Shown here piece after piece: positions 9,083 through 17,234 of a stretch of 64,000 nt of DNA. The first letter of the stretch is position 1. Each line of letters begins with the position of its first letter. The notes below the pieces were generated by a model. The model was not told where the DNA came from and made no database searches. It saw only the letters and a program-made list of their open reading frames with translations. This DNA is from Bartonella sp. HY328 (GTDB taxonomy: Bacteria > Pseudomonadota > Alphaproteobacteria > Rhizobiales > Rhizobiaceae): NCBI RefSeq assembly GCF_025449335.1, contig NZ_CP104883.1, forward strand, positions 1,108,501 through 1,172,500, read 5' to 3'. The position numbers and the translations under genes were made by a program.

Positions 9083-10735
9083 TTATGACTTGTTTCGCTG
9101 TGATTGAATATGAGCAAGTAATCCGAGTGTTGATGCATCGCGATTTTGTGCTTTTTTCTCGCCGCTTACCATAGGCAATAATTCAGTTGCTAAAGCTTTG
9201 CCCAGTTCAACCCCCCATTGATCAAAGGAATTAATATTCATTAACACGCCTTCAACAAAAACCCGATGTTCGTATAAGGCGATTAAGCGGCCAAGAGCAT
9301 AAGGGGTGAGCAAGTCTTGCATTAAGGTTAGTGTGGGTCGGTTGCCATCAAATTCCTTATGCGGGCAAAGGTTTTCCGCATCATTTTTGCTCATGCCTTG
9401 CTGTTCAAGTTCGTCACAAACGGATTTTTCGCCTTTACCGACCATTAAGGCCTCTGACTGCGCTAAGCAATTGGCAAGCAGCATATCATGCTGGCGTTGT
9501 AGTTTTGGCTCATGCCCATTCACTGCAACGATAAATTCAATCGGTATAATATCTGTGCCCTGATGTAAAAGCTGGAAAAATGCATGCTGGGCATTTGTGC
9601 CAGGTTCGCCCCAAACCAGAGGACCAGTTGGTGTGGTTACCGGCATACCGTTAAGGTCGATATGTTTGCCATTTGATTCCATATCAAGCTGTTGCAAATA
9701 GGCTGGGAAACGCTGTAAACGCTCTTCATAGGGGATGATAGCACGTGCAGGATAATTACAAATAACACGATGCCAATAGCCAACTAAACCAAGCATCATT
9801 GGCAAATTGGTATTAAGTGGCGCATCTTTAAAATGCATATCCATAGCATGGGCACCGGCGAGGAATTTTCTAAATTGTTGGGCGCCAATTGCAAGCATTA
9901 ATGAAAGGCCAATGGCTGACCAAATAGAATAGCGACCGCCAACCCAGTTCCAAAAACCAAAGGTTCGCTCATGGTCAATGCCAAATTCTGATACTTTATC
10001 AAGCGCTGTCGAAACTGCGGCAAAATGCTTGGCAACCGCTTCTTCGCCAAGGGCATTGCAAATCCATTGCCGCGCCACGCGGGCATTGGTCATGGTTTCA
10101 GCCGTGGTAAAGGTTTTTGACGAAATGATAATTAATGTTGCCGCAGGATCAAGTGGCTTTAAGACATCGGCAATATTTGCACCATCCACATTGGAGACAA
10201 AATGACATCTTGGGCCATCATGATAAGGTTTTAATGCGGCCGTTGCCATACGTGGCCCAAGGTCAGAGCCACCAATGCCGATATTGACAATATCAGTAAA
10301 GGCTTTGCCACCGCTACCATTAATATCGCCATCGCGCACTGCGGTTGAAAATTTAGCCATACGGTTTAATACGTCATGGACATCTTCAACAATATTTTTG
10401 TCGCCTAGGATAATTTTGCTGTCTTCTGGCATGCGTAGTGCAATATGAAGGACAGCACGCTTTTCAGTAATATTGATCTGGTCGCCGCGATACATGGCAT
10501 CACGGTGGCCAACAATATCTGCTGCATGGGCAAGGTCATCAAGCAGACATAGGGCTTTTTGGCTTAATGCAGTTTTTGAATAGTCAAATAATAGGTCTTC
10601 AAAATTAAGCGAAAATTTTTCAAAACGTTGCGGATCATTCTGAAATAAGGCGCGTATGTCAAAGGACGCGTCATTTTCTGCGTATGCTTTTAATGCGGTC
10701 AATGCTTTGTCAAACTGAGCTGCATCACGTGCCAT
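9083..10735 (-). CDS. pgi: Glucose-6-phosphate isomerase
   Basis: Interconverts glucose 6-phosphate and fructose 6-phosphate in the cytoplasm. The protein (550 residues from the chosen start) carries both family signatures: VGGRYSIWSAIGLS and GRLIALYEHRVFVEG. IGIGGSDLGPRMA and SSKTFTTAETM form the sugar-phosphate site. I prefer the ATG at 10735 (MARDAAQFDK) because GGGAGTGG lies just upstream; the in-frame ATG at 10750 has no ribosome site. It is monocistronic, reading into the strong stem-loop at 9034-9074. Confidence 0.97.
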   Translation of the reverse strand: MARDAAQFDKALTALKAYAENDASFDIRALFQNDPQRFEKFSLNFEDLLFDYSKTALSQKALCLLDDLAHAADIVGHRDAMYRGDQINITEKRAVLHIALRMPEDSKIILGDKNIVEDVHDVLNRMAKFSTAVRDGDINGSGGKAFTDIVNIGIGGSDLGPRMATAALKPYHDGPRCHFVSNVDGANIADVLKPLDPAATLIIISSKTFTTAETMTNARVARQWICNALGEEAVAKHFAAVSTALDKVSEFGIDHERTFGFWNWVGGRYSIWSAIGLSLMLAIGAQQFRKFLAGAHAMDMHFKDAPLNTNLPMMLGLVGYWHRVICNYPARAIIPYEERLQRFPAYLQQLDMESNGKHIDLNGMPVTTPTGPLVWGEPGTNAQHAFFQLLHQGTDIIPIEFIVAVNGHEPKLQRQHDMLLANCLAQSEALMVGKGEKSVCDELEQQGMSKNDAENLCPHKEFDGNRPTLTLMQDLLTPYALGRLIALYEHRVFVEGVLMNINSFDQWGVELGKALATELLPMVSGEKKAQNRDASTLGLLAHIQSQRNKS

Positions 10736-11062
10736 ATTATCCACTCCCATTTATAGGATTCATTGTTTAAATAATTAAATAAAATCTTTGTCGAAACTCT
10801 ATCAGTAAAAATCTTCATAAAATAGGCAAAATTATTCTTTAAAATATTAGCCTGTTAAATTTTTTTAAAAAATTTAAATGATAAAGACAATCATTAATGA
10901 CAAACTTAATAGATCATATTTCTGAGACTTTAAGTTAATAGGGTTTGGTTCTAATTTTAAATAGTTTATAGTAAATGATTAAAAGGAAAATGACATTTTT
11001 GCATTGATGATATAAAATGCACATAAATTTTGTAATCCTTGCGCCAAAATAAGGAATATGAC
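10736..11062. promoter_or_regulatory. Divergent promoter region with IRO-like dyad
   Basis: This 327-base AT-rich gap separates the divergent pgi and CoxG-like genes. It holds a palindrome of A/T only (10855-10877) and the dyad AATGAT-N7-ATCATT (10877-10895), which contains TGA-N9-TCA (10879-10893), the pattern given for RirA iron-responsive operators. In such AT-rich DNA this short pattern will also occur by chance, so the site is tentative. Confidence 0.35.
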
Positions 11063-11536
11063 GTGGAATTAAAGGGTGAGGAATATATTGCAGCTAGCCC
11101 TGATGCGGTTTGGCGTACTTTAAACGACACAGCTTTACTCATTGATTGTATTCCTGGTTGTGAAAAGTTGGAGCGGGTATCTGAACATTTGATCGAGGCG
11201 ACGATCTTGGTTCATTTAAGCCTAATTAAATTGCGCTTTCATGGGCGGCTAATTCTGTCTAATTTAAATCCACCTTATTCTTATACAATTGCTGGCGAAG
11301 GCGAGGGATCTGTATCGGGTCTTGCAACTGGTAAAACTGACATTAGTCTTGTGGCCGATGGTGATGGTACCATATTGAGCTATGTGATGTATGGGTCAGC
11401 TGAAGGGAAAATTGCCAAATTGGGTTCTGCTCTATTGGCAGGTGTTGCTCGAAAAATAGCTGATAAGTTTTTTGCAAACGTATCGAAAGTAGCAAGCACA
11501 TTGCCAAATAGGAATGATGCGAATTGCCCAATATAA
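11063..11536 (+). CDS. CoxG/SRPBCC-family protein
   Basis: A 157-residue protein starting ELKGEEYIAASPDAVWRTLND and continuing CIPGCEKLERV, the characteristic N-terminus of the CoxG (carbon monoxide dehydrogenase subunit G) family with a START/SRPBCC lipid-binding fold. In other bacteria CoxG-type proteins help membrane anchoring or maturation of molybdenum hydroxylases. No such hydroxylase lies nearby, so the role here is open. The start is taken as GTG at 11063, because AAGGA lies 7 bases upstream and the protein then begins exactly like its family; a TTG 24 bases earlier has no such support. Confidence 0.85.
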   Translation: MELKGEEYIAASPDAVWRTLNDTALLIDCIPGCEKLERVSEHLIEATILVHLSLIKLRFHGRLILSNLNPPYSYTIAGEGEGSVSGLATGKTDISLVADGDGTILSYVMYGSAEGKIAKLGSALLAGVARKIADKFFANVSKVASTLPNRNDANCPI

Positions 11537-11561
11537 ATCTTGTAAATTGGAAGAAAATTAT

Positions 11562-12197
11562 ATGGTTTTGAAACGCCGTGAATTTTTAAATATTGGTTTA
11601 AAAGCTGGTTTGGGATTGAGTTTTGGACCACTTTTTTTGTCGGTTAATAGTGCAGTGGCTAATCCACAACAAAATGAGCAACGGGCATTGGCGCTAATAG
11701 ATGCTGCGCGCGCACAAATTGGCGTTACAAGGTTTTATAATGGCGCATACCAAAAAATTTCCTATCCCAATGGTGATATTGATCGCAGCATAGGTGTTTG
11801 CACCGATGTGGTGATAAGAGCTTATAGGGATGCTTTTCAATATGATTTACAAAAGCATGTGCATGAAGATATGGCTGCTAGCTTTGGGCAATATCCTAAG
11901 ATTTGGGGTTTAACGACGACCGATCGCAATATTGATCACCGCCGGGTACCTAATTTGCAAACATTTTTTGTAAGAAAAAATGCACGTATTCATCCAAAGC
12001 TTGATGTGACTAATTTGCAAGCCGGCGATATTGTGACGCAAACGGTTAACGATAAATTGCCTCATATCGTTATTATATCGAACCAAAAAAATGCTGATGG
12101 TATTCCTTTAGTCATTCATAATATCGGCCGTGGTACACAAGAAGAAGACCGCTTGTTAGAGTTTCCCCAAACCGGTCATTATCGCTTTTTATGCTAA
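11562..12197 (+). CDS. DUF1287-family protein with Tat-like signal
   Basis: A 211-residue exported protein. The N-terminus KRREFLNIGLKAGLGLSF...NSAVA matches a twin-arginine signal with cleavage near AVA-NP. The mature part has the DUF1287 pattern: RAQIGVTRFYNGAYQ, YPNGDIDRSIGVCTDVVIRAYR and PHIVIISNQ...VIHNIGRGTQEEDRL. The Cys in GVCTDV with later His residues suggests an NlpC/P60-like papain fold (inference), perhaps acting on the cell wall. The start at 11562 has GGAAG 8 bases upstream. It begins 25 bases after the CoxG-like gene and may be co-transcribed with it. Confidence 0.83.
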   Translation: MVLKRREFLNIGLKAGLGLSFGPLFLSVNSAVANPQQNEQRALALIDAARAQIGVTRFYNGAYQKISYPNGDIDRSIGVCTDVVIRAYRDAFQYDLQKHVHEDMAASFGQYPKIWGLTTTDRNIDHRRVPNLQTFFVRKNARIHPKLDVTNLQAGDIVTQTVNDKLPHIVIISNQKNADGIPLVIHNIGRGTQEEDRLLEFPQTGHYRFLC

Positions 12198-12658
12198 ATT
12201 TTGGGCAATTATTATATGGCGTAATGGGTTGTCAGATTGACGCTAACTGCGTTTTTTAAGACTTTTAGTTTTATGCAAGTTCGAAATACAAAACGATCTC
12301 ATGCTGACAGTTTTTAACGCAATAGATAACCAAGATATTAATAGCTGGTTGCATAAGACAGCGGCCATGTTCATCTATGCTTTGCAACTTATCCTTAATA
12401 AAATTGCTTTGTATTTATTTTAAGTTTTGCATTTATCATCAGCCTATTATTGCGCTTACATTATCAAATCCATACTTTGAGTAATAAATAACAATTAACC
12501 GCCATTTTGTGTGGCGAATGGAAAATCCATAAAATTTCATTATTGCTATTGCAAATCATTTGCAATAGTGTCAAAAATAAAGTGAAGCTGATTTCAAATG
12601 TTTCATTTGTGCCTTTGGGATCAAAAGCAAGCTCCTTTTATATGAATTTATGAAATGA
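12198..12658. other. Intergenic region upstream of the Irr-like gene
   Basis: A 461-base gap with no credible gene. Its only clear structure is the 23-bp palindrome at 12546-12568, listed separately. The rest is AT-rich without obvious promoter boxes. Confidence 0.6.
12546..12568. promoter_or_regulatory. Perfect 23-bp palindrome, Fur/Mur-type operator candidate
   Basis: CTATTGCAAAT, a central C, then ATTTGCAATAG: two 11-bp arms that match perfectly. It ends 90 bases upstream of the ATG of the Fur-superfamily gene at 12659. Core TGCAAAT-N-ATTTGCA resembles operators described for Fur/Mur proteins of Alphaproteobacteria, so autoregulation or control by another Fur-family protein is likely. The half-site TTGCAAAT recurs twice upstream of fhuC (46042-46063). 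Confidence 0.6.
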
Positions 12659-13156
12659 ATGGTTTGGCATCCAATGTTATATATTCCTGAAGAAATAAGA
12701 AAAGGTTTGCTCGCCCAGCAAGTCTTAACCCCCAAACAAAAACAAGCAATTGCGAACATGTTGCGGTCAGTCGATGTGCGCCCAACGCGACCAAGGCTTA
12801 TTGTTGCCCATTGCCTTTTTCGCGAAAAGAATAGGCGAGTTACACCTGATGAGCTATATCGTGAGGTGACCGATGGGCGGTTATTTATATCACTTGCAAC
12901 GGTTTATAATTGTCTCAACTTATTTGCTAGCGTTGGTCTTTTGCGCAAATATAGCATCACCGGCGATAAAACTTATTTCGATACCAATGTTGAGGGTCAC
13001 CGCTTTTTTTATTGCAGTGATAGTGATGCCATTTTGCCGCTTGCCGTACCTATGCTCTCACTTGTTAATCAGCCCGATATCCCCGATGGATTTTATTTAG
13101 ATAAGGTGGATATCATTATCCATTTAAAACAAAAAGATCGCAAAAGGCTGAAGTGA
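12659..13156 (+). CDS. Irr-like Fur-superfamily regulator, divergent metal/heme motif
   Basis: A 165-residue regulator of the Irr branch of Fur: RPTRPRLIVAHCLF (winged-helix start), SLATVYNCLNLFASVGLL (recognition helix region) and TYFDTNVEGHRFFYCSDSD, then a C-terminal half like that of Irr (DGFYLDKVDIIIHLKQK). In rhizobial Irr the segment after DTNV carries the HHH heme-binding motif; here it reads HRF (His114, Arg115, Phe116), leaving one His. Irr normally controls heme and iron genes and is inactivated by heme; this copy may be less heme-responsive or a paralogue with changed sensing. The start is uncertain (ATG 12659 or 12674); neither has a strong ribosome site. Confidence 0.75.
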   Translation: MVWHPMLYIPEEIRKGLLAQQVLTPKQKQAIANMLRSVDVRPTRPRLIVAHCLFREKNRRVTPDELYREVTDGRLFISLATVYNCLNLFASVGLLRKYSITGDKTYFDTNVEGHRFFYCSDSDAILPLAVPMLSLVNQPDIPDGFYLDKVDIIIHLKQKDRKRLK

Positions 13157-13204
13157 TTTCGAGTCAAAAAGCCGTTGGTGGTGGATAAACTATTTCCTAA
13201 TTTT

Positions 13205-13217
13205 AATGACAATCATT
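13205..13217. promoter_or_regulatory. Fur-box-like dyad upstream of the TPR-like gene
   Basis: AATGA-CAA-TCATT lies 15 bases before the ATG at 13233. It differs by one base from the core AATGATAATCATT of the classical Fur box. The position so close to the start codon would let a repressor block transcription. It is short, so chance is possible. Confidence 0.35.
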
Positions 13218-13232
13218 TAAAGAGATGAAATT

Positions 13233-13808
13233 ATGGGATTCTATACTGATAATGGTAAGGAAAATTCCAAGCAAGATTGCAAAGAGACTGCGTCGCAAAA
13301 GTTGCGTGTGATTAGTGGCGGCGACCAAAATTGGCAAAATTATACAAAATTGGCCAATGAAGCTTTTAAGCATGGCAACATAGAGCAGGCAGTGCATTTT
13401 TATAGCCAAGCATTTAATGAAGCGGAAATTTTGTTTCATGCAGCGATCACCGGCGAGGGGCGCGATACTGCACCGATGCTTTACAATATCTCCTGTCATA
13501 ACTTAGCAGCTTTAGCAATGTGGCGTAATAATCGGTTAGAAGCTGATTATTATTATTACAAAGCCTATCACCAACTTTTTGATATAGCTTCTGCGATTGA
13601 TACTTTGCCAAATTTACGGCTGGCTTGTGTTCAGCATTTGAAATTTTCATTAATTGCGTTGGTAGATCATTTAGTAAAACATCAATTCGATAGGGATCAT
13701 ATTATCCAACTTAAACAGGATGCAGCAAAGGTTGCGTTAAATGTTTATCATATGGCTGAGCATATGCTTAAAGCCAAGCAGGATTGCCCTCATTGCTCGC
13801 TGGCTTAG
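13233..13808 (+). CDS. TPR-like helical protein with terminal CPHC motif
   Basis: A 191-residue, probably cytoplasmic protein with no signal peptide. Residues ~35-100 form helix pairs of tetratricopeptide type (YTKLANEAFKHGNIEQAVHFYSQAF, then NISCHNLAALAMWRNNRLEADYYYYKAY). The C-terminus ends KQDCPHCSLA; the CPHC pair could bind a metal or be redox-active. I do not recognise a named family. It follows the Irr-like gene by 76 bases on the same strand, with a Fur-box-like dyad in between, so a link to metal homeostasis is possible but inferred. Confidence 0.7.
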   Translation: MGFYTDNGKENSKQDCKETASQKLRVISGGDQNWQNYTKLANEAFKHGNIEQAVHFYSQAFNEAEILFHAAITGEGRDTAPMLYNISCHNLAALAMWRNNRLEADYYYYKAYHQLFDIASAIDTLPNLRLACVQHLKFSLIALVDHLVKHQFDRDHIIQLKQDAAKVALNVYHMAEHMLKAKQDCPHCSLA

Positions 13809-13926
13809 GCTGGATCATCACCTTGATGCTATGGGCGAGGATAATACTAAAACGGTCTGTGTTTGGTCAATTTGTTGCAGCGAGAATAGATAAATAATTG
13901 AAACAAAATAAAAGGATAGGATATCC

Positions 13927-14322
13927 ATGCTTAATGATGATATGAAAAATATGTTGGCCAAGCAATTGCCCATTCAGGCAACTACCAGTAAAGCTGGAAT
14001 ACCCGATATTGGCCCAAAGCGGTCATTAAGAGTGTTTGATGATAATAGTTTAATATATAACGAAACCACAGGTGGGCAAACGCTGCAAAATTTGATTGAT
14101 GGTTCAAAAATAGCTGTTGCAGTTATTGATCGGGAGGCCTTGGATGGCTATCGGTTTATTGGGCGTGCTGAAATCTTTGATGATGGTGAAGTGTGGGAAC
14201 AGGCGAAAGCCTATGCTATAGAAAAGGGTTTGAAAGAACCTAGATGTGCTGTGCTTATTCATATTGAAGCAGTATTTAGCCTTCGTGCAGGGGCAAGCGC
14301 TGGCCAAAAAATTAGCATATAA
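13927..14322 (+). CDS. Pyridoxamine 5'-phosphate oxidase-like FMN-binding protein
   Basis: A 131-residue protein of the FMN-binding split-barrel type: GIPDIGPKRSLRVFDDNSLIYNE, then GGQTLQNLIDGSKIAVAVID and GYRFIGRAEIFDDGEVW follow the usual strand order of small PNPOx-like proteins. These bind FMN, F420 or heme and act as oxidoreductases or detoxifying proteins; the ligand here is unknown. It starts 118 bases after the TPR-like gene, with GGATAGGAT upstream of the ATG, and is convergent with the MarR gene. Confidence 0.8.
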   Translation: MLNDDMKNMLAKQLPIQATTSKAGIPDIGPKRSLRVFDDNSLIYNETTGGQTLQNLIDGSKIAVAVIDREALDGYRFIGRAEIFDDGEVWEQAKAYAIEKGLKEPRCAVLIHIEAVFSLRAGASAGQKISI

Positions 14323-14427
14323 GGATAAGTTTTCTACTGCATGCTTTTTTTTAAAGTTATAAGTAATAAGCATGCAGCCTTTGCTGGGGTGGGCACTTCA
14401 TTGCTTTTATATAGACCATTTATTCGT

Positions 14428-14871
14428 CTATACTAAATTGCGTTCAATTCGCTGTAGTAATTTTGTCAAAAGAATAATTTCATCATTATCAATTCCATCT
14501 AATGCAGCTTTTTCTATTGCATTAAGATGGGTTTGCAGCTCGTTGACAATATTTATCCCTTTTGATGTGAGTGAGACAAAGCTTTGGCGATGGTCTATTG
14601 TTGATGTATTTTTTTGCACAAAGCCTTGGGTGGAAAGACGCAGAACTGTTTTCGTAATTGTTGGTGGTCGCACACCAAGCTCGTTGGCAAGCTGACCTAA
14701 TGTCAAATCGCCTTTCAGTGAAAGGGTTATCAAGACACTCTCTTGCCCCGGGTAAAGGCCTTCCTTTTGTAATTCTTGCGCTAAAGAGGTGCGCAAAAAA
14801 CGTGATGTTGTTTGAAGTTTTGTTAAAAGACCTTGTCTGTCGGGCATTGTCGGGCTCGCTAAAAAAAGCAT
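14428..14871 (-). CDS. MarR-family transcriptional regulator
   Basis: A 147-residue dimeric winged-helix regulator. LTLGQLANELGVRPPTITKTVLRLSTQGFV is the helix-turn-helix, and STIDHRQSFVSLTSKG is the wing with the Asp/Arg pair typical of MarR. MarR proteins usually repress nearby genes and release DNA when they bind small phenolic or oxidant ligands. The divergent creatininase-family gene and the convergent PNPOx-like gene are candidate targets. The start is ambiguous: ATG 14871 or ATG 14847 (MPDRQG), neither with a strong ribosome site. Confidence 0.88.
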   Translation of the reverse strand: MLFLASPTMPDRQGLLTKLQTTSRFLRTSLAQELQKEGLYPGQESVLITLSLKGDLTLGQLANELGVRPPTITKTVLRLSTQGFVQKNTSTIDHRQSFVSLTSKGINIVNELQTHLNAIEKAALDGIDNDEIILLTKLLQRIERNLV

Positions 14872-15169
14872 CCTATCAAGTGAATAAAAGTTATCAATTC
14901 AGATGCTTATGTTTTAAGTGACCTAGTTGTCACAAATTGCAAAATGTTTTTGTCTCATTATGAAACTTAAGAATATCATAATAATCTACTATGCGATGAT
15001 TTTACGGATATTATCAATGTTTATTTTAGTAAATTAGGATGTTATTGGGTTATTTCAACATAAAATATGTTTTTATTTATGATTATGTACCGTCACATTC
15101 TGTTAAGCTTTTTCTTAATTTGATGTTTACAGGCTGAGATGATTGTGGAATGAGACGCTTACTTATTTT
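14872..15169. other. Divergent intergenic region marR / creatininase gene
   Basis: About 300 bases of AT-rich DNA between two divergent genes. It must hold both promoters and probably the MarR operator, but I cannot point to a convincing palindrome. Confidence 0.5.
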
Positions 15170-16003
15170 ATGATGAGGAAACCAATTGACATTAACTGCA
15201 TAGGGGTAGCAGATAAATTTATGGAAACCTTACGAAATAATATCGATCAAATATCGCGCATTTCAGTTCTTCCTCTTGGCGCCTATGAGGCGCATGGTCC
15301 CCATTTGCCTTTTGAAACCGATGCATTGATTGCGCAGGCTGTTGTTGATCATGTTGCGGCTATTTTACCTCCCCATCTTAATGTCAATTTTTTAAATGTT
15401 GAACCAATTGGTTATTCTATTGAACATAAGCGGGTAAGTGGTACCAAAACACTTAGCTTTGATGAGGCAGTGGCACGTTGGATCAAAATTGGTGAGGAAC
15501 AATTTAAAAAAGGTATCGATAAATTTGTGTTACTGAATGCCCATGGTGGAAACTCGCCTTTAATGACTATTGTTGCAACAGAACTGCGCGCGCGCTATCC
15601 GATGCTTTGTGTTACAACCAGTTGGACGCGCTTTGGTTTGCCGATTGGACTTATGAGTGACGATGAAAAAGCCCTCGATATTCATGCTGGGTTTATTGAA
15701 ACATCGGTTATGCTTCATATTGCACCGCATTTGGTTGTAATGGAAAAGGCTAAGAATTTTAGCAATTTTCAAGCGCGTTGCAATTGCGATTTTAGCTATT
15801 TGCGCGCCTATGGTCGCCATAGCTTTGGTTGGTTGATGCAGGATCTTAACTGCGAGGGAGCTGCAGGTGACGCGAGCCGTGCCAGTGCAGCGGTTGGAAA
15901 AGCAATGTTAGATCATGCCGTCAAAGGTTTTATCAGTTTGCTTGAAGATGTTCATCGTTTTGATACCGAGCATTTTCAAAGGGTTGATAAACTATTCCCT
16001 TAA
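15170..16003 (+). CDS. Creatininase-family amidohydrolase
   Basis: A 277-residue protein with the creatininase metal-site motifs: PLGAYEAHGPHLPFETD (Glu, His and Asp ligands), NAHGGNSPLM and IHAGFIETSVML. The family hydrolyses cyclic or linear amides with Zn or Mn; members include creatininase, riboflavin-pathway FAPy deformylase and peptide-modifying proteins, so the substrate cannot be named. ATG 15170 or 15173 is preferred over an upstream TTG at 15143; ribosome sites are weak. It is divergent from the MarR gene, which may regulate it. Confidence 0.85.
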   Translation: MMRKPIDINCIGVADKFMETLRNNIDQISRISVLPLGAYEAHGPHLPFETDALIAQAVVDHVAAILPPHLNVNFLNVEPIGYSIEHKRVSGTKTLSFDEAVARWIKIGEEQFKKGIDKFVLLNAHGGNSPLMTIVATELRARYPMLCVTTSWTRFGLPIGLMSDDEKALDIHAGFIETSVMLHIAPHLVVMEKAKNFSNFQARCNCDFSYLRAYGRHSFGWLMQDLNCEGAAGDASRASAAVGKAMLDHAVKGFISLLEDVHRFDTEHFQRVDKLFP

Positions 16004-16131
16004 ATAATTTAGAAACTACTGGGCAATTTAAAAAACAAATTTTGTAAATGATATTTGTTATACTATTTCAATTTAAACAAAACGCGCCTATATCATACCA
16101 TATCTTGTCTTTTTAAAAAGAGGTTTAAGCC

Positions 16132-17226
16132 ATGAGCGAGGCAGTAAGTGAAATCAAGAAAATTCCGGTAACCGTGTTAACCGGCTATCTTGGATCAGGA
16201 AAGACCACATTGCTCAATCGGATTTTGAGTGAAAATCATGGCAAGCGCTATGCGGTGATTGTCAATGAATTTGGTGAAATCGGCATTGATAATGATCTCA
16301 TTGTGGAATCAGACGAAGAAATTTATGAAATGAATAATGGCTGCATTTGCTGCACTGTTCGCGGTGATCTTATCCGCGTGGTAGAAGGCTTAATGCGCCG
16401 CCCTGGTCGTTTTGATGCTATTTTGGTTGAGACCACTGGTCTTGCTGATCCCGTTCCTGTCGCGCAAACATTTTTTATGGATGAAGATGTTCGTTCTAAA
16501 ACCATGCTTGATGCGGTAGTCGCATTGGTTGATGCCAAGCATTTGCCACTTCGCCTTAAAGATAGCCGTGAAGCTGAAGATCAAATCGCTTTTGCTGATA
16601 TTGTTTTATTGAATAAAACTGATCTTGTTAATGCTGATGAGCTTGCATCCGTTGAAGCAACAATTAGGGCGATTAATCCAACTGCTGTCATTCACCGCAC
16701 CGAGCGTGCCTCGATTGATCTTGCTAAGGTGCTCGATCGTGGTGCATTTGATTTAAAGCGCGCTCTTGATAATGATCCTTACTTCTTAGAGCATGGTGAA
16801 GAAGGTCACATTTGCGGTCCCGATTGCGGCCATGACCACAGCCATCAGCATAATCACGATCATAGCCACAGCCACGAGCATAGCCATCAACACGATCACG
16901 GTCACCATCATGAGCATGGTGCGGCCATTCATGACGTTACCGTGCAATCGGTATCATTGCGTAGTGGCGAACTTGATCCAGCAAAGTTTTTCCCATGGTT
17001 GCAAAATGTAACGCAAGCCCAAGGCCCAAATATTTTGCGCCTTAAAGGTATCATTGCTTTTAAAGGCGATGATGACCGTTATGTGGTGCAAGGGGTTCAT
17101 ATGATTATTGAAGGCGATCATCAACGGCCATGGAAAGACGGTGAGAAACGTGAAAGCCGTCTTGTCTTTATCGGTCGCCAATTGGACGCTGAAAAATTAA
17201 AATCTGGCTTTGAAGCCTGTGCGTGA
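16132..17226 (+). CDS. CobW/COG0523 GTPase with His-rich loop
   Basis: A 364-residue G3E-family GTPase that probably acts as a metallochaperone. It shows Walker A GYLGSGKTTLLNRIL (residues ~18-32), EFGEIGIDNDLI, the metal-binding CICCTVRGDL (CxCC), NKTD for guanine recognition and a CobW_C domain at the end. Between the domains, bases ~16820-16920 encode a run dominated by His alternating with Asp, Ser, Glu and Gln, after a CGPDCGHDH motif. Such loops bind zinc in the zinc-responsive members of this family. The next gene overlaps its stop region and starts 8 bases later, so the two form an operon. Confidence 0.92.
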   Translation: MSEAVSEIKKIPVTVLTGYLGSGKTTLLNRILSENHGKRYAVIVNEFGEIGIDNDLIVESDEEIYEMNNGCICCTVRGDLIRVVEGLMRRPGRFDAILVETTGLADPVPVAQTFFMDEDVRSKTMLDAVVALVDAKHLPLRLKDSREAEDQIAFADIVLLNKTDLVNADELASVEATIRAINPTAVIHRTERASIDLAKVLDRGAFDLKRALDNDPYFLEHGEEGHICGPDCGHDHSHQHNHDHSHSHEHSHQHDHGHHHEHGAAIHDVTVQSVSLRSGELDPAKFFPWLQNVTQAQGPNILRLKGIIAFKGDDDRYVVQGVHMIIEGDHQRPWKDGEKRESRLVFIGRQLDAEKLKSGFEACA

Positions 17227-17234
17227 GAGGTTTT

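Noticed and set aside
10855..10877. Perfect 11-bp palindrome made only of A and T upstream of the CoxG-like gene
   Set aside because: Such low-complexity AT symmetry is expected by chance in AT-rich DNA; no T-run or known operator.
14337..14377. Inverted repeat CTGCATGCTT / AAGCATGCAG between the PNPOx-like and MarR genes
   Set aside because: A possible terminator, but no T-run follows on either strand; the T8 lies in the loop. Not firm enough to list.
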